From assembly GCA_037954665.1 (NCBI GenBank), contig JBBMOL010000046.1, forward strand, positions 1 through 64,000: a stretch of 64,000 nucleotides of DNA. Reading direction: 5' to 3'. The position numbers were made by a program, and so were the translations under genes. The notes below the pieces were generated by a model. That model saw nothing but the letters and a program-made list of their open reading frames with translations. It ran no database searches and was not told the DNA's origin. The stretch comes from Laguncularia racemosa (Eukaryota > Streptophyta > Magnoliopsida > Myrtales > Combretaceae). The number at the start of each line of letters is the position of its first letter. Positions within the stretch are counted from its first letter, which is position 1. This document shows positions 16,301 to 30,800 of this stretch, piece after piece.

Positions 16301-19300
16301 GACATGGACATTTATAGTGACAATACATAGAGTGATTACAATTGTGGCCATGATATTTTCATCGCGATGGTAGCAACAACGTTGACAACATTTGTAGCGA
16401 CGAATATTTGTTGCAGCTATGTTTGCAATGGTAATAATTGGGAAGACAACTGCCGCAATATATTTGTGGTTACAATATTTGTAGTGACTATATTTGCAAC
16501 GACAACATTTGTTGTAGGGTAATTTGCACACTTGTTTGAGTAACGACATGGACATTTATAGTGACAATACATAGAGTGGGGGGTGGGAAGCAACAATGTT
16601 ACAACATTTGTAGCGATATATTTGTATGCAGCTTGTTTGCAATGACAATCTTTGCGGTGACAACTGCCGCAATGATATTTCTGGTTACAATGTTTGTAGT
16701 GACAATATTTGCAACGACAACATTTGTTGTAGTGGTAATTGCAGCTACATTGCCTGAGTAACGACATAGACATTTATAGTGACAATAAATAGAGTGATTA
16801 CAATTGTGGCCATGATATTTTCATCGCGATGGTAGCAACAAGGTTGACATCATTTGTAGCGATGATATTTGTTACAGCTATGTTTGCAATGACAATATTT
16901 GCGGTGACAACTGCCGCAATGATATTTATGGGTACAACGTTTGTAGTGACAATATTTGCAACGACAACATCTGTTGTAGTGGTAATTGCAGCCACTTTGT
17001 TTGAGTAACGACATGGACATTTATAGTGACAATACATAGAGTGATTACAATTGTGGCCATGATATTTTCATCGCGATGGTAGCAACAACGTTGACAACAT
17101 TTGTAGCGACGATATTTGTTGCAGCTATGTTTGCAATGACAATATTTGCGGTGACAACTGCCGCAATGATATTTGTGGTTACAACGTTTGTAGTGACAAT
17201 ATTTGCAACGACAACATCTGTTGTAGTGGTAATTGCAGCCACATTGTTTGAGTAACGACATGGACATTTATAGTGACAATACATAGAGTGATTACAATTG
17301 TGGCCATGATATTTTCATCGCGATGGTAGCAACAACGTTGACAACATTTGTAGCGAGATATTTGTTGCCAGCTATGTTGCAATGGAATATTTGGGTGACA
17401 ACTGCCGCAATGATATTTGTGGTTACAATGTTTGTATGACAATATTGCAACGACAACATTTGTTGTAGTGGTAATTGCAGCTACTTTGTTTGAGTAACGA
17501 CATGGACATTTATAGTGACAATACATAGAGTGATTACAATTGTGGCCATGATATTTTCATCGCGATGGTAGCAACAACGTTGACAACATTTGTAGCGACG
17601 ATTTTGTTGCAGCTATGTTTGCAATGGTAATAATTGGAAGACAACTGCCGCAATGAATTTGTGGTTACAATGTTTGTAGTGACATATTTGCAACGACAAC
17701 ATTTGTTGTAGTGGTAATTGCAGCTACATTGCTTGAGTAACGACATGGACATTTATAGTGACAATAAATAGAGTGATTACAATTGTGGCCATGATATTTT
17801 CATCGCGATGGTAGCAACAACGTTGACAACATTTGTAGCGATGATATTTGTTTCAGCTATGTTTGCAATGACAATATTTGCGGAGACAACTGCCGCAATG
17901 ATATTTGTGGTTACAATGTTTGTAGTGACAATATTTGCAACGACAACATTTGTTGTAGTGGTAATTGCAGCTACATTGCTTGAGTAACGACATGGACATT
18001 TATAGTGACAATAAATAGAGTGATTACAATTGTGGCCATGATATTTTCATCGCGATGGTAGCAACAATGTTGACAACATTTGTAGCGATGATATTTGTTG
18101 CAGCTATGTTTGCAATGACATTATTGCGGTGACAACTGCCGCAATGATATTTGTGGTACAATCGTTTGTAGTGACAATTTGCAAGACAACATCTGTTGTA
18201 GTGGTAATTGCAGCCACTTTGTTTGAGTAACACATGGACATTTATAGTGACAATACATAGAGTGATTACAATTGTGGCCATGATATTTTCATCGCGATGG
18301 TAGCAACAACGTTGACAACATTTGTAGCGATGATATTTATTGCAGCTATGTTTGCATTGACAATCTTTGCGGTCACAACTGCTGGAATGATATTTGTGGT
18401 TACATGGTTTGTAGTGACAACATTTGTTGTAGTGGTATTTGCAGCTACTTTGTTTGAGTAACGACGTGAACATTTATAGTGACAATACATAGAGTGATTA
18501 CATTTGTAGGGATGATATTTTCATCGCGATGGTAGTAACAACGTTGACAACATTTGTAGCGATGACAGTTGTTGGTGCTATGTTTGCAATGACAATATTT
18601 GCGGTGACAACTGCCGCAATGATATTTGTGGTTACAATGTTTGTAGTGAAAATATTTGCAACGCAACATTTGTTCTAGTGGTAATTGCAGCTACTTTGTT
18701 TGAGTAATGACATGGACATTTATAGTGACAATACATAGAGTGATTACAATTGTGGCCATGATATTTTCATCGCGATAGCAGCAACAATGTTGACAACATT
18801 TGTAGCGATGATATTTGTAGCAGCTATGTTTGCAATGGTAATATTTGGGGAGATAACCGCCGCAATGATATTTGTGGTTACAATGTTTGTAGTGACTATA
18901 TTTGCAACGACAACATTTGTTGTAGTGGTAATTGCAGCTACTTTATTTGAGTAACGACATGGACATATATAGTGACAATACATAGTGTGATTACAATTGT
19001 GGCCATGATATTTTCATCGCGATGGTAGCAACAACGTTGACAACATTTGTAGCGACGATATTTGTTGCAGCTATGTTTGCAATGGTAATAATTGGGAAAA
19101 CAACTGCCGCAATGATATTTGTGGTTACAATGTTTGTAGTGACTATATTTGCAACAACAACATTTGTTGTAGCGGGAATTGCTGCTACTTCGTTTGAGTA
19201 ACGACGTGGACATTTATAGTGACAATAAATAGAGTGATTACAATTGTGGCCACGATATTTTCATCGTGATGGAAGCAACAATGTTTACAACATTTGTAGC

Positions 19301-20938
19301 AATTATATTTGTAGCAGCTGTGTTTGCAATGACAATCTTTGCGGTGACAACTGCCGCAATGATATTTGTGGTTACAATGTTTGTAGTGACAATATTTGCA
19401 ACGACAACATTTGTTGTAGTGGTAATTGCAGCTACATTGCCTGAGTAACGACATAGCCATTTATTGTGACAATAAATAGAGTGATTACAATTGTGGCCAT
19501 GATATTTTCATCGCGATGGTAGCAACAATGTTGACATCATTTGTAGCGATGATATTTGTTACAGCTATGTTTGCAATGACATTATTTGCGGTGACAACTG
19601 CCGCAATGATATTTGTGGGTACAACGTTTGTAGTGACAATATTTGCAAGGACAACATCTGTTGTAGTGGTAATTGCAGCCACTTCGTTTGAGTAACAACA
19701 TGTACATTTATAGTGACAATACATTGAGTGATTACAATTGTGGCCATGATATTTTCATCGCGATGGTAGCAACAACGTTGACAACATTTGTAGCGACGAT
19801 ATTTGTTGCTGCTATGTTTGCAATGGTAATAATTGGGAAGACAACTGCCGCAATGATATTTGTGGTTACAATGTTTGTAGCGACTATATTTGCAACGACA
19901 TCATTTGTTGTAGTCGTAATTGCAGCTACTTTGCTTGAGTAACGACATGGACATTTATAGTGATAATAAATAGAGTGATTACAATTGTGGCCCTGATATT
20001 TTCATCGCGATGGTAGCAACAACGTTCACCACATTTGTAGCGATGATATTTGTTTAAGTTATGTTTGCAATGACAATATTTGCGGTGACAACTGCCGCAA
20101 TGATATTTGTGGTTACAACGTTTGTAGTGACAATATTTGCAACGACAACATCTGTTGTAGTGGTAATTGCAGCCACTTTGTTTGAGTAACGACATGGACA
20201 TTTATAGTGACAATACATAGAGTGATTACAATTGTGGCCATGATATTTTCATCGCGATGGTAGCAACAACGTTGACAACATTTGTAGCGACGATATTTGT
20301 TGCAGCTATGTTTGCAATGGTAATAATTGGGAAGACAACTGCCGCCATGATATTTGTGGTTACAATGTTTGTAGTGACTATATTTGCAACGACAACATTT
20401 GTTGTAGTGGTAATTGCAGCTACTTTGTTTGAGTAACGACATGGACAATTATAGTGACAATACATAGAGTGATTACAATTGTGGCCATGATATTTTCATC
20501 GCGATGGTAGCAACAACGTTGATAACATTTGTAGCGACGATATTTGTTGCAGCTATGTTTGCAATGGTAATAATTTGGAAGACAACTGCCGCAATGATAT
20601 TTGTGGTTACAATGTTTGTAGTGACTATATTTGCAACGACAACATTTGTTGTAGTGGTAATTGCTGCTACTTCGTTTGAGTAACGACGTGGGCATTTATA
20701 GTGACAATAAATAGAGTGATTACAATTGTGGCCATGATATTTTCATCGTGATGGAAGCAACAATGTTTACAACATTTGTAGCGATGATATTTGTAGAAGC
20801 TGTGTTTGCAATGACAATCTTTGCGGTGACAACTGCCGCAATGATATTTGTGGTTACAATGTTTGTAGTGACAATATTTGCAACGACAACATTTGTTGTA
20901 GTGGTAATTGCAGCTACATTGCCTGAGTAACGACATAG

Positions 20939-20943
20939 CCATT
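20939..20943 (+). repeat. Target site duplication of solo LTR, left copy (CCATT)
   Basis: CCATT directly precedes the inserted LTR and is repeated at 21849-21853. The uninterrupted monomer sequence through this site is seen at about 19450, where 'gccatttattgtgac' is intact. Confidence 0.9.
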
Positions 20944-21848
20944 TGATGTGCCTAAAGGGGGGTCAAGCACAATCAACTAAAAAGGGATGAATTGTCAATG
21001 ATCAACCACGCCACAAACAAAGGAAATGACTCAAAATTCCTCAAGAAACCGAAATATTGATGAACAACAATATATGATATAACGTTGATTGCAAGAATGA
21101 AAATGAAATGGGATTCAATTTCAATTCAAAATTCCTTCAAATTCCGAATCTTAGAACCCTAATTTCATAAGAACAAAAAGTACATAAAAGTAACTAAATC
21201 CTCACCAGATATGACTCACTAGTTTGGAATTAGGATCAACTTGTAATTTGTTGATATAACTCACAACAAATCCAAGCCTACTCGCCACAATTTCACTAAG
21301 GAAATTGATAAGAGCAAATGCTTGAAAGAGGCACTCTCTCTCACGGCACAAAGGGGGTGTTTTTCTCAAATGTTCAAAAGCTCCTTAAAAAACCTAATTT
21401 GCAAGTATTTATAATTGCACCCTTTAGGGTTAAAATGACAAGAAAATCACAACTATGCCACTATAAGGTGGCCGGTCCTAAAGGTAAAATACAACCAATT
21501 AAAATGTCCCATAAAGCTTACAAAATAAATGGTTCAAACATAAATTACAAGTAAAGAAAATAATCTTCAGTAGGCTAGCTTCAAGATGGAATCCGTCGGT
21601 TTAACTCATCGCCGGTTCAGGTCGGTCCATAGATAACCCACAAGCTGAGTCTTAGTGAGTTTGTCCATCGCCTTGTGAAACCAAATAAGCATAACTGTTG
21701 GAATATATAATTCATGAAGAAGATAAAAGAGGTTAGATAATAATTTATTCCGAGGTTGATCTGCTCGACATGAGCCCTCACCGCCAAGATTTGAACTCCT
21801 TCAATTTTAATCCTAATGATAGGTCTTATCGGATTTTGATTCCCATCA
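20944..21848 (-). mobile_element. Solo LTR (905 bp) inserted in the satellite array
   Basis: A unique, non-satellite block begins TGATG and ends CATCA, a perfect 5-bp terminal inverted repeat of TG...CA type. It is flanked by the identical 5-bp duplication CCATT, and the satellite monomer continues across it without loss. No gag, pol, PBS or second LTR is present, so this is best read as one LTR left after recombination between the two LTRs of a full element. A TATAAATA box on the minus strand near the middle, followed by a long presumed R-U5 part, suggests minus orientation. The parent family (copia or gypsy) cannot be told from the LTR alone and it does not resemble the LTRs of the elements at 48-62 kb. 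Confidence 0.88.
21406..21413 (-). promoter_or_regulatory. Probable TATA box of the solo LTR
   Basis: TATAAATA on the minus strand lies near the middle of the 905-bp LTR, a normal place for a U3/R boundary. It is the main reason for assigning minus orientation to this LTR. Confidence 0.5.
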
Positions 21849-21853
21849 CCATT
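21849..21853 (+). repeat. Target site duplication of solo LTR, right copy (CCATT)
   Basis: Identical to 20939-20943. Immediately after it the interrupted monomer resumes with 'tatagtgacaataaatag'. Confidence 0.9.
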
Positions 21854-24800
21854 TATAGTGACAATAAATAGAGTGATTACAATTGTGGCCATGATATTTT
21901 CATCGCGATGGTAGCAACAATGTTGACATCATTTGTAGCAATTATATTTGTTACAGCTATGTTTGCAATGACAATATTTGCGGTGACAACTGCCGCAATG
22001 ATATTTGTGGGTACAACGTTTGTAGTGACAATATTTGCAATGACAACATCTGGTGTAGTGGTAATTGCGGACACTTTGTTTGAGTAACGACATGGACATT
22101 TATAGTGACAATACATAGAGTGATTACAATTGTGGCCATGATATTTTCATCGCGATGGTAGCAACAACGTTGACAACATTTGTAGCGACGATATTTGTTG
22201 CAGCTATGTTTGCAATGGTAATAATTGGGAAGACAACTGCCGCAATGATATTTGTGGTTACAATGTTTGTAGTGACTATATTTGCAACGACAACATGTGT
22301 TGTAGTGGTAATTGCTGCTACTTCGTTTGAGTAATGACATGGACATTTATAGTGACAATAAATAGAGTGATTACAATTGTGGCCATGATATTTTCATCGC
22401 GATGGTAGCAACAATGTTTACAACATTTGTAGCGATGATATTTGTAGCAGTTGTGTTTGCAATGACAATCTTTGCGGTGACAACTGCCGCAATGATATTT
22501 GTGGTTACAATGTTTGTAGTGACAATATTTGCAACGACAACATTTGTTTTCGTGGTAATTGCAGCTACATTGCTTGAGTAACCACATAGACATTTATAGT
22601 GACAATAAATAGAGTGATTGCAATTGTGGCCATGATATTTTCATCGCGATGGTAGCAACAACGTTGACAACATTTGTAGCGACGATATTTGTTACAGCTA
22701 TGTTTGCATTGACAATCTTTGCGGTGACAACTTCCGCAATGATATTTGTGGTTACAAGGTTTGTAGTGACAACATTTGCAACGACAACATTTGTTGTAGT
22801 GGTATTTGCAGCTACTTTGTTTGAGTAACGACGTGAAAATTTATAGTGACAATACATAGAGTGATTACAATTATAGGGATGACATTTTCATCGCGATGGT
22901 AGCAACAACGTTGAGCACATTTGTAGCGATGACATTTGTTGGTGCTATGTTTGCAATGACAATATTTGCGGTGACAACTGTCGCAATGATATTTGTGGTT
23001 ACAATGTTTGTAGTGACAATATTTGCAACGACAACATTTGTTCTAGTGGTAATTGCAGCTACTTTGTTTGAGTAACGACATGGACATTTATAGTGACAAT
23101 ACATAGAGTGATTGCAATTGTGGCCATGATATTTTCATCGCGATGGCAGCAACAATGTTCACAACATTTGTAGCGATGATATTTGTAGCATCTATGTTTG
23201 CAATGGTAATATTTGGGGAGACAACCACCGCAATGATATTTGTGGTTACAAAGTTTGTAGTGACTATATTTGCAACGACAACATTTGTTGTAGTGGTAAT
23301 TGTAGCTACTTTGTTTGAGTAACGACAAGGACATTTATAGTGACAATACATCGAGTGATTACAATTGTGGCCATGGTATTTTCATCGCGATGGTAGCAGC
23401 AACGTTGACAACATTTGTAGCGACGATATTTGTTACAGCTATGTTTGCAATGGAAATAATTGGGAAGACAACTGCCGCAATGAAATTTGTGGTTACAATG
23501 TTTGTAGTGACAATATTTGCAATGACAGCATTTGTTGTAGTGGTAATTGCAGCTACATTGCTTGAGTAACGACATGGACATTTATAGTGACAATAAATAG
23601 AGTGATTACAATTGTGGCCCTGATATTTTCATCGCGATGGTAGCAACAACGTTCACAACATTTGTAGCGATGATATTTGTTGCAATTATGTTTGCAATGA
23701 CAATATTTGTGGTGACAACTGCCGCAATGATATTTGTGGTTACAATGTTTGTAGTGACTATATTTGCAACGACAACAATTGATGTAGTGGTAATTGCAGC
23801 TACTTTGTATGAGTAACGACATGAACATTTATAGTGACAATACATGGAGTGATTACAATTGTGGCCATCATATGTTAATCGAGATGGTAGCAACAATGTT
23901 GACAACATTTGTAGCAGCTATGTTTGAAATGGTAATATTTTGGGAGACAACTGCCGCAATGATATTTGTGGTTACAATGTCTGTACAATATTTGCACGAC
24001 AACATTTGTTGTAATAGTAATTGCTACTACTTCGTTTGAGTAACGACATGGACATTTATAGTGACAATACATAGAGTGATTACAATTGTGGCCATGATAT
24101 TTCATCGCGATGGAAGCAAAATTGTTGACAACTTTTGTAGCGATTATATTTGTAGCAACTAGTTTGCAATGACAATATTGCGGTAACAACTGCCAGCAAT
24201 GATATTTGCGGTTACAATGTCTATATTGACAATATTTGCAACGACAACATTTGTTGTAATGGTAATGTTGCTACTTCGTTTGAGTAACGACATGGACATT
24301 TATAGTGACAATAAATAAAGTGATTACAATTGTGGCCATGATATTTTCATCGCGACGGTAGCAACAATGTTTACAACATTTGTAGCGATGATATTTGTTG
24401 CAGCTGTGTATGCAATGACAATCTTTGCGGTGACAACTGCCGCAATGATATTTGTGGTTACAATGTTTGTAGTGACAATATTTACAACGACAACATTTGT
24501 TGTAGTGGTATTTGCAGCTACTTTGTTTGAGTAACGACATGAACATTTATTGTGACAATACATAGAGTGATTACAATTGTAGGGATGATATTTTCATCGC
24601 GATGGTAGCAACAACGTTGAGGACATTTGTAGCGATGACATTTGTTGCTGCTATGTTTGCAATGACAATATTTGCGGTGACAACTGCCGCAATGTAATTT
24701 GTGGTTACAATGTTTGTAGTGAGAATATTTGCAACGACAACATTTGTTGTAGTGGTAATTGCAGCTACATTGTTTGAGTAACGACATGGACATTTATAGT

Positions 24801-27800
24801 GACAATACATAGAGTGATTACAATTGTGGCCATGATATTTTCATCGCGATGGTAGCAACATTGTTGACAACATTTGTAGCGATTATATTTGTAGCAACTA
24901 TGTTTGCAATGACAATATTTGCGGTGACAACTGCCGCAATGATATTTGCGGTTACAATGTCTATATTGACAATATTTGCAACGACAACATTTGTTGTAAT
25001 GGTAATTGCTGCTACTTCGTTTGAGTAACGACATGGACATTTATAGTGACAATAAATAGAGTGATTACAATTTTGGCCATGATATTTTCATCGCGATGGT
25101 AGCAACAATGTTTACAACATTTGTAGCGATGATATTTGTTGCAGCTGTGTATGCAATGACAATCTTTGCGGTGACAACTGCCGCAATGATATTTGTGGTT
25201 ACAATGTCTATATTGACAATATTTGCAACGACAACAATTGTTGTAGTAGTAATTGCTACTACTTCGTTTGAGTAACGACATGGACATTTATAGTGACAAT
25301 AAATAAAGTGATTACAATTTTGGCCATGATATTTTCATCGCGATGGTAGCAACAATGTTTACAACATTTGTAGCGATGATATTTGTAGCAGCTGTGTTTG
25401 CAATGACAATCTTTGCGGTGACAACTGCCGCAATGATATTTGTGGTTAAAATGTTTGTAGTGACAATATTTGCAACGACAACATTTGTTGTAGTGGTAAT
25501 TGCAGCTACTTTGTTTGAGTAACGACATGGACATTTATAGTGACAATACATAGAGTGATTTCAATTGTGGCCATGATATTTTCATCGCGATGGTAGCAAT
25601 ATTGTTGACAACATTTGTAGCGATTATATTTGTAGCAGCTACGTTTGCAATGACAATATTTGCGATGACAACTGCCACAATGATATTTGTGGTTACAATG
25701 TCTATATTGACAATATTTGCAACGACAACATTTGTTGTAATAGTAATTGCTACTACTTCGTTTGAGTAACGACATGGACATTTATAGTGACAATAAATAA
25801 AGTGATTACAATTGTGGCCATGATATTTTCATCGCGACGGTAGCAACAATGTTTACAACATTTGTAGCGATGATATTTGTTGCAGCTGTGTATGCAATGA
25901 CAATCTTTGCGGTGACAACTGCCGCAATGATATTTGTGGTTACAATGTTTGTAGTGACAATATTTGCAACGACAACATTTGTTGTAGTGGTATTTGCAGC
26001 TACTTTGTTTGAGTAACGACATGAACATTTATTGTGACAATACATAGAGTGATTACAATTGTAGGGATGATATTTTCATCGCGATGGTAGCAACATTGTT
26101 GACAACATTTGTAGCGATGATATTTGTAGCTGCTATGTTTGCAATGACAATATTTGCGGTGATAACTGCCGCAATGATATTTGTGGTTACAATGTTTGTA
26201 TGACAATATTTGCAAGACAACATTTGTTGTTAGTGGTAATTGCAGCTACTTGTTTGAGTAACGACATGGACATTTATAGTGACAATACTAGAGTGATTAA
26301 CAATTGTGGCCATGATATTTTCATCGCGATGGTAGCAACATTGTTGTTGACAACATTTGTAGCGATGATATTTGTAGTGCTATGTTTGCAAGAATATTTG
26401 GGGACAACCGCGCAATGATATTTGTGGTTACAATTTTGTGTGACATATTTGCAACGACAACATTTGTTGTAGTGGTAATTGCGCTACATTTGATAACGAC
26501 TGGACATTTATAGGACAATAAATAGAGTGATTACAATTGTGGCCATGGTATTTTCATCGCGATGGTAGCACAATGTTTACAACATTTGTAGCGATGATAT
26601 TTGTGCGCTGTGTTTGCAATGACAATCTTTGCAGTGACAACTGGCGAATGATATTTGTGGTTACAATGTTTTAGTGACAATATTTGCACGACAACATTGT
26701 TGTAGTGGTTTGCAGCTCTTTGTTGAGTAACGACATGAACATTTATGTGACAATAATAGAGTGATTACAATTTAGGGATGATATTTTCATCGCGATGGTA
26801 GCAACAAGTTAAACATTTGTAGCGATGAATTTGTTGGCTATGTTTGCAATGACAATTTTGCGTGACAACTGCCGCAATGAATTTGTGGTTAAATGTTTGT
26901 AGTGACAATATTTGCAACCACAACATTTGTTTAGTGGTAATTGCAGCTACTTTGTTTGAGTAACGACATGGACATTTATAGTGACACATAGAGTGATTAC
27001 AATTGTGGCATGTATTTTCATCGCGATGGAGCAAATGTTGACAACATTTGTAGCGATGATATTTGTAGAGCTAGTTGCAATGAATATTTGGGGACAACGC
27101 CCAATGAATTTGTGGTTACAATGTTTTGTGTGACATATTTCAACGACAACATTTGTTGTAGTGGTAATTGCGCTACTTGCTTGATAACGACATGGACATT
27201 TATAGTGACAATAAATAGAGTGATTACAATTGTGGCCATGATATTTTCATCGCGATGGTAGCAACAATGTTTACAACATTTGTAGCGATGATATTTGTAG
27301 CAGCTGTGTTTGCAATGACAATCTTTGCGGTGACAACTGCCGCAATGATATTTGTGGTTACAATGTTTGTAGTGACAATATTTGCAACGACAACATTTGT
27401 TGTAGTGGTATATTGCAGCTACTTTGTTTGAGTAACGACATGGACATTTATAGTGACAATAAATAGAGTGATTACAATTGTGGCCTTGATATTTTCATCG
27501 CGATGGTAGCAACAACGTTGAGAACATTTGTAGCGATGACATTTGTTGCTGCTATGTTTGCAATGACAATATTTGCGGTGACAACTGCCGCAATGAAATT
27601 TGTGGTTACAATGTTTGTAGTGACAATATTTGCAACGACAACATTTGTTGTAGTGGTAATTGCAGCTACTTTGTTTGAGTAACGACATGGACATTTATAG
27701 TGACAATAAATAGAGTGATTACAATTGTGGCCATGATATTTTCATCGCGATGGCAGCAACAATGTTGACAACATTTGTAGCGATGATATTTGTAGCAGCT

Positions 27801-30800
27801 ATGTTTGCAATGGTAATATTTGGGGAGACAACCGCCACAATGATATTTGAGGTTACAATGTTTGTAGTGACTATATTTACTACGACAACATTTGTTGCAG
27901 TGGTAATTGCGGCTACATTGCTTGACTAACGACATAGAATTTATAGTGACAATAAATAAAGTGATTACAATTGTGGCCATGATATTTTCATCGCGATGGT
28001 AGCAACAATGTTTACAACATTTGTAGCAGTGATATTTGTAGCAGTTGTGTTTGCAATGACAATCTTTGTGGTGACAACTGCCGCAATGATATTTGTGGTT
28101 ACAATGTTTGTAGTGACAATATTTGCAACGACAACATTTGTTGTAGTGGTATTTGCAGCTACTTTGTTTGAGTAACGACATGAACATTTATAGTGACAAT
28201 AAATAGAGTGATTACAATTGTGGCCATGATATTTTCATCGCGATGGTAGCAACAATGTTTACAACATTTGTAGCGATGATATTTGTAGCAGCTAGTGTTT
28301 GCAATGACAATATTTGCGGTGACAACTGCCGCAATGATATTTGTGGTTACAATGTTTGTAGTGACAATATTTGCAACGACAACATTTGTTGTAGTGGTAA
28401 TTGCAGCTACATTGTTTGAGTAACGACATGGACATTTATAGTGACAATACATAGAGTGATTACAATTGTGGCCATGATATTTTCATCGCGATGTAGCAAC
28501 ATTGTTGACAACATTTGTAGCGATGATATTTGTAGCAGCTATGTTTGCAATGTAAATTTTGGGAGACAACTGCCGCAATGATATTTGTGGTTACAATGTT
28601 TGTAGTGACAATATTTGCAACAACATTTGTTGTAGTGGTAATTGCAGCTACATTGCTTGAGTAACGACATGGACATTTATAGTGACAAACAATAGAGTGA
28701 TTACAATTGTGGCCATGATATTTTCATCGCGATGGCAGCAACAATGTTGACAACATTTGTAGCGATGATATTTGTAGTGCTATGTTTGCAATGGAATATT
28801 TGGGGACAACGCCGCAATGATATTTGTGGTTACAATGTTTGTAGTGACTATATTTGCAACGACAACATTTGTTGTAGTGGTAATTGCAGGCTACATTGTT
28901 GATAACGACATGACATTTATAGGACAATAAATAGAGTGATTACAATTGTGGCCATGGTATTTTCATCGCGATGGTAGCAACAATGTTTGACAACATTTGT
29001 AGCGATGATATTTGTAGCTGCTGTGTTTGCAATGACAATTTTGCAGTTACAACTGCGCAATGATATTTGTGGTTACAATGTTTGTAGTGACAATATTTGC
29101 ACGACAACATTTGTTGTAGTGGTATTTGCAGCTACTTTGTTTGAGTAACGACATGAACATTTATAGTGACAATACATAGAGTGATTACAATTGTAGGGAT
29201 GATATTTTCATCGCGATGGTAGCAACAACGTTGAGAACATTTGTAGCGATGACATTTGTTGCTGCTATGTTTGCAATGACAATATTTGCGGTGACAACTG
29301 CCGCAATGAAATTTGTGGTTACAATGTTTGTAGTGACAATATTTGCAACCACAACATTTGTTTTAGTGGTAATTGCAGCCACTTTGTTTGAGTAACGACA
29401 TGGACATTTATAGTGACAATACACAGAGTGATTACAATTGTGGCCATGATATTTTCATCGCGATGGCGGCAACAATGTTGACAACATTTGTAGCGATGAT
29501 ATTTGTAGCTGCTATGTTTGCAATGGTAATATTTGGGGAGACAACCGCCACAATGATATTTGAGGTTACAATGTTTGTAGTGACTATATTTACTACGACA
29601 ACATTTGTTGCAGTGGTAATTGCGGCTACATTGCTTGACTAACGACAAAGACATTTATAGTGACAATAAATAAAGTGATTACAATTGTGGCCATGATATT
29701 TTCATCGCGATGGTAGCAACAATGTTTACAACATTTGTAGAAGTGATATTTGTAGCAGTTGTGTTTGCAATGACAATCTTTGTGGTGACAACTGCCGCAA
29801 TGAAATTTGTGGTTTCAATGTTTGTAGTGACAATATTTGCAACGACAACATTTGTTGTAGTGGTAATTGCAGCTACATTGTTTGAGTAACGACATGGACA
29901 TTTATAGTGACAATACATAGAGTGATTACAATTGTGGCCATGATATTTTCATCACGATTGTAGCAACATTGTTGACAACATTTGTAGCGATGATATTTGT
30001 TGCAGCTATGTTTGCAATGGTAGTATTTTGGGAGACAACTGCCACAATGATATTTGTGGTTACAATGTTTGTAGTGACAATATTTGCAACGATAACATTT
30101 GTTGTAGTGGTAATTGCAGCTACATTGCTTGTGTAACGACATGGACATTTATAGTGACAACAAATAGAGTGATTACAATTGTGGCCAGGATATTTTCATC
30201 GCGATGGCAGCAACAATGTTGACAACATTTGTAGCGATGATATTTGTAGTAGCTATGTTTGCAACGGTAATATTTGGGGAGACAACCGCCGCAATGATAT
30301 TTGTGGTTACAATGTTTGTAGTGACTATATTTGCAACGACAACATTTGTTGTAGTGGTAATTGCGGCTACATTGCTTGACTAACGACATAGACATTTATA
30401 GAGACAATAAATAGAGTGATTACAATTGTGGCCATGGTATTTTCATCGCGATGGTAGCTACAATGTTTACAACATTTGTAGCGATGATATTTGTAGCTGC
30501 TGTGTTTGCAATGACAATCTTTGCAGTTACAACTGGCGTAATGATATTTGTGGTTACAATGTTTGTAGTGACAATATTTGCCACGACAGCATTTGTTGTA
30601 GTGGTATTTGCAGCTACTTTGTTTGAGTAACGACATGAACATTTATAGTGACAATACATAGAGTGATTACAATTGTAGGGATGATATTTTCATCGCGATG
30701 GTAGCAACAACGTTGAGAACATTTGTAGCGATGACATTTGTTGCTGCTATGTTTGCAATGACAATATTTGCGGTGACAACTGCCGCAATGAATTTGTGGT

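Larger units (their letters stand above)
9701..20943 (+). repeat. 247-bp satellite array, main subfamily (left block)
   Basis: Tandem monomers of 247 bp; for example the 'catcgcgatgg' anchor ends at 10200, 10447 and 10694. Each monomer has a roughly 97-bp non-periodic part (around 'gagtaacgacatgg', 'gtgattacaattgtggcc', 'ttttcatcgcgatgg') and a roughly 150-bp part built of 15-bp subrepeats. Two main types alternate irregularly: one with 'caatgacaatatttgcgg' and one with 'caatggtaataattggg'. Two minor types carry 'caatctttgcgg' or 'acatctgttgtagtgg'. Local deletion-rich stretches occur at about 15.3-16.8 and 17.3-18.2 kb. At 16576-16586 a short G-rich string replaces about 35 bp of a monomer. 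No gene is present. Confidence 0.96.

Noticed and set aside
9701..20943. CRISPR-like array
   Set aside because: There are no short conserved repeats separated by unique spacers; the whole 247-bp unit is repeated. The context is a plant nuclear genome.
21318..21892. Open frames of 78 and 91 codons in and around the solo LTR
   Set aside because: They show no recognised domain and lie within LTR sequence; one runs on into the satellite.
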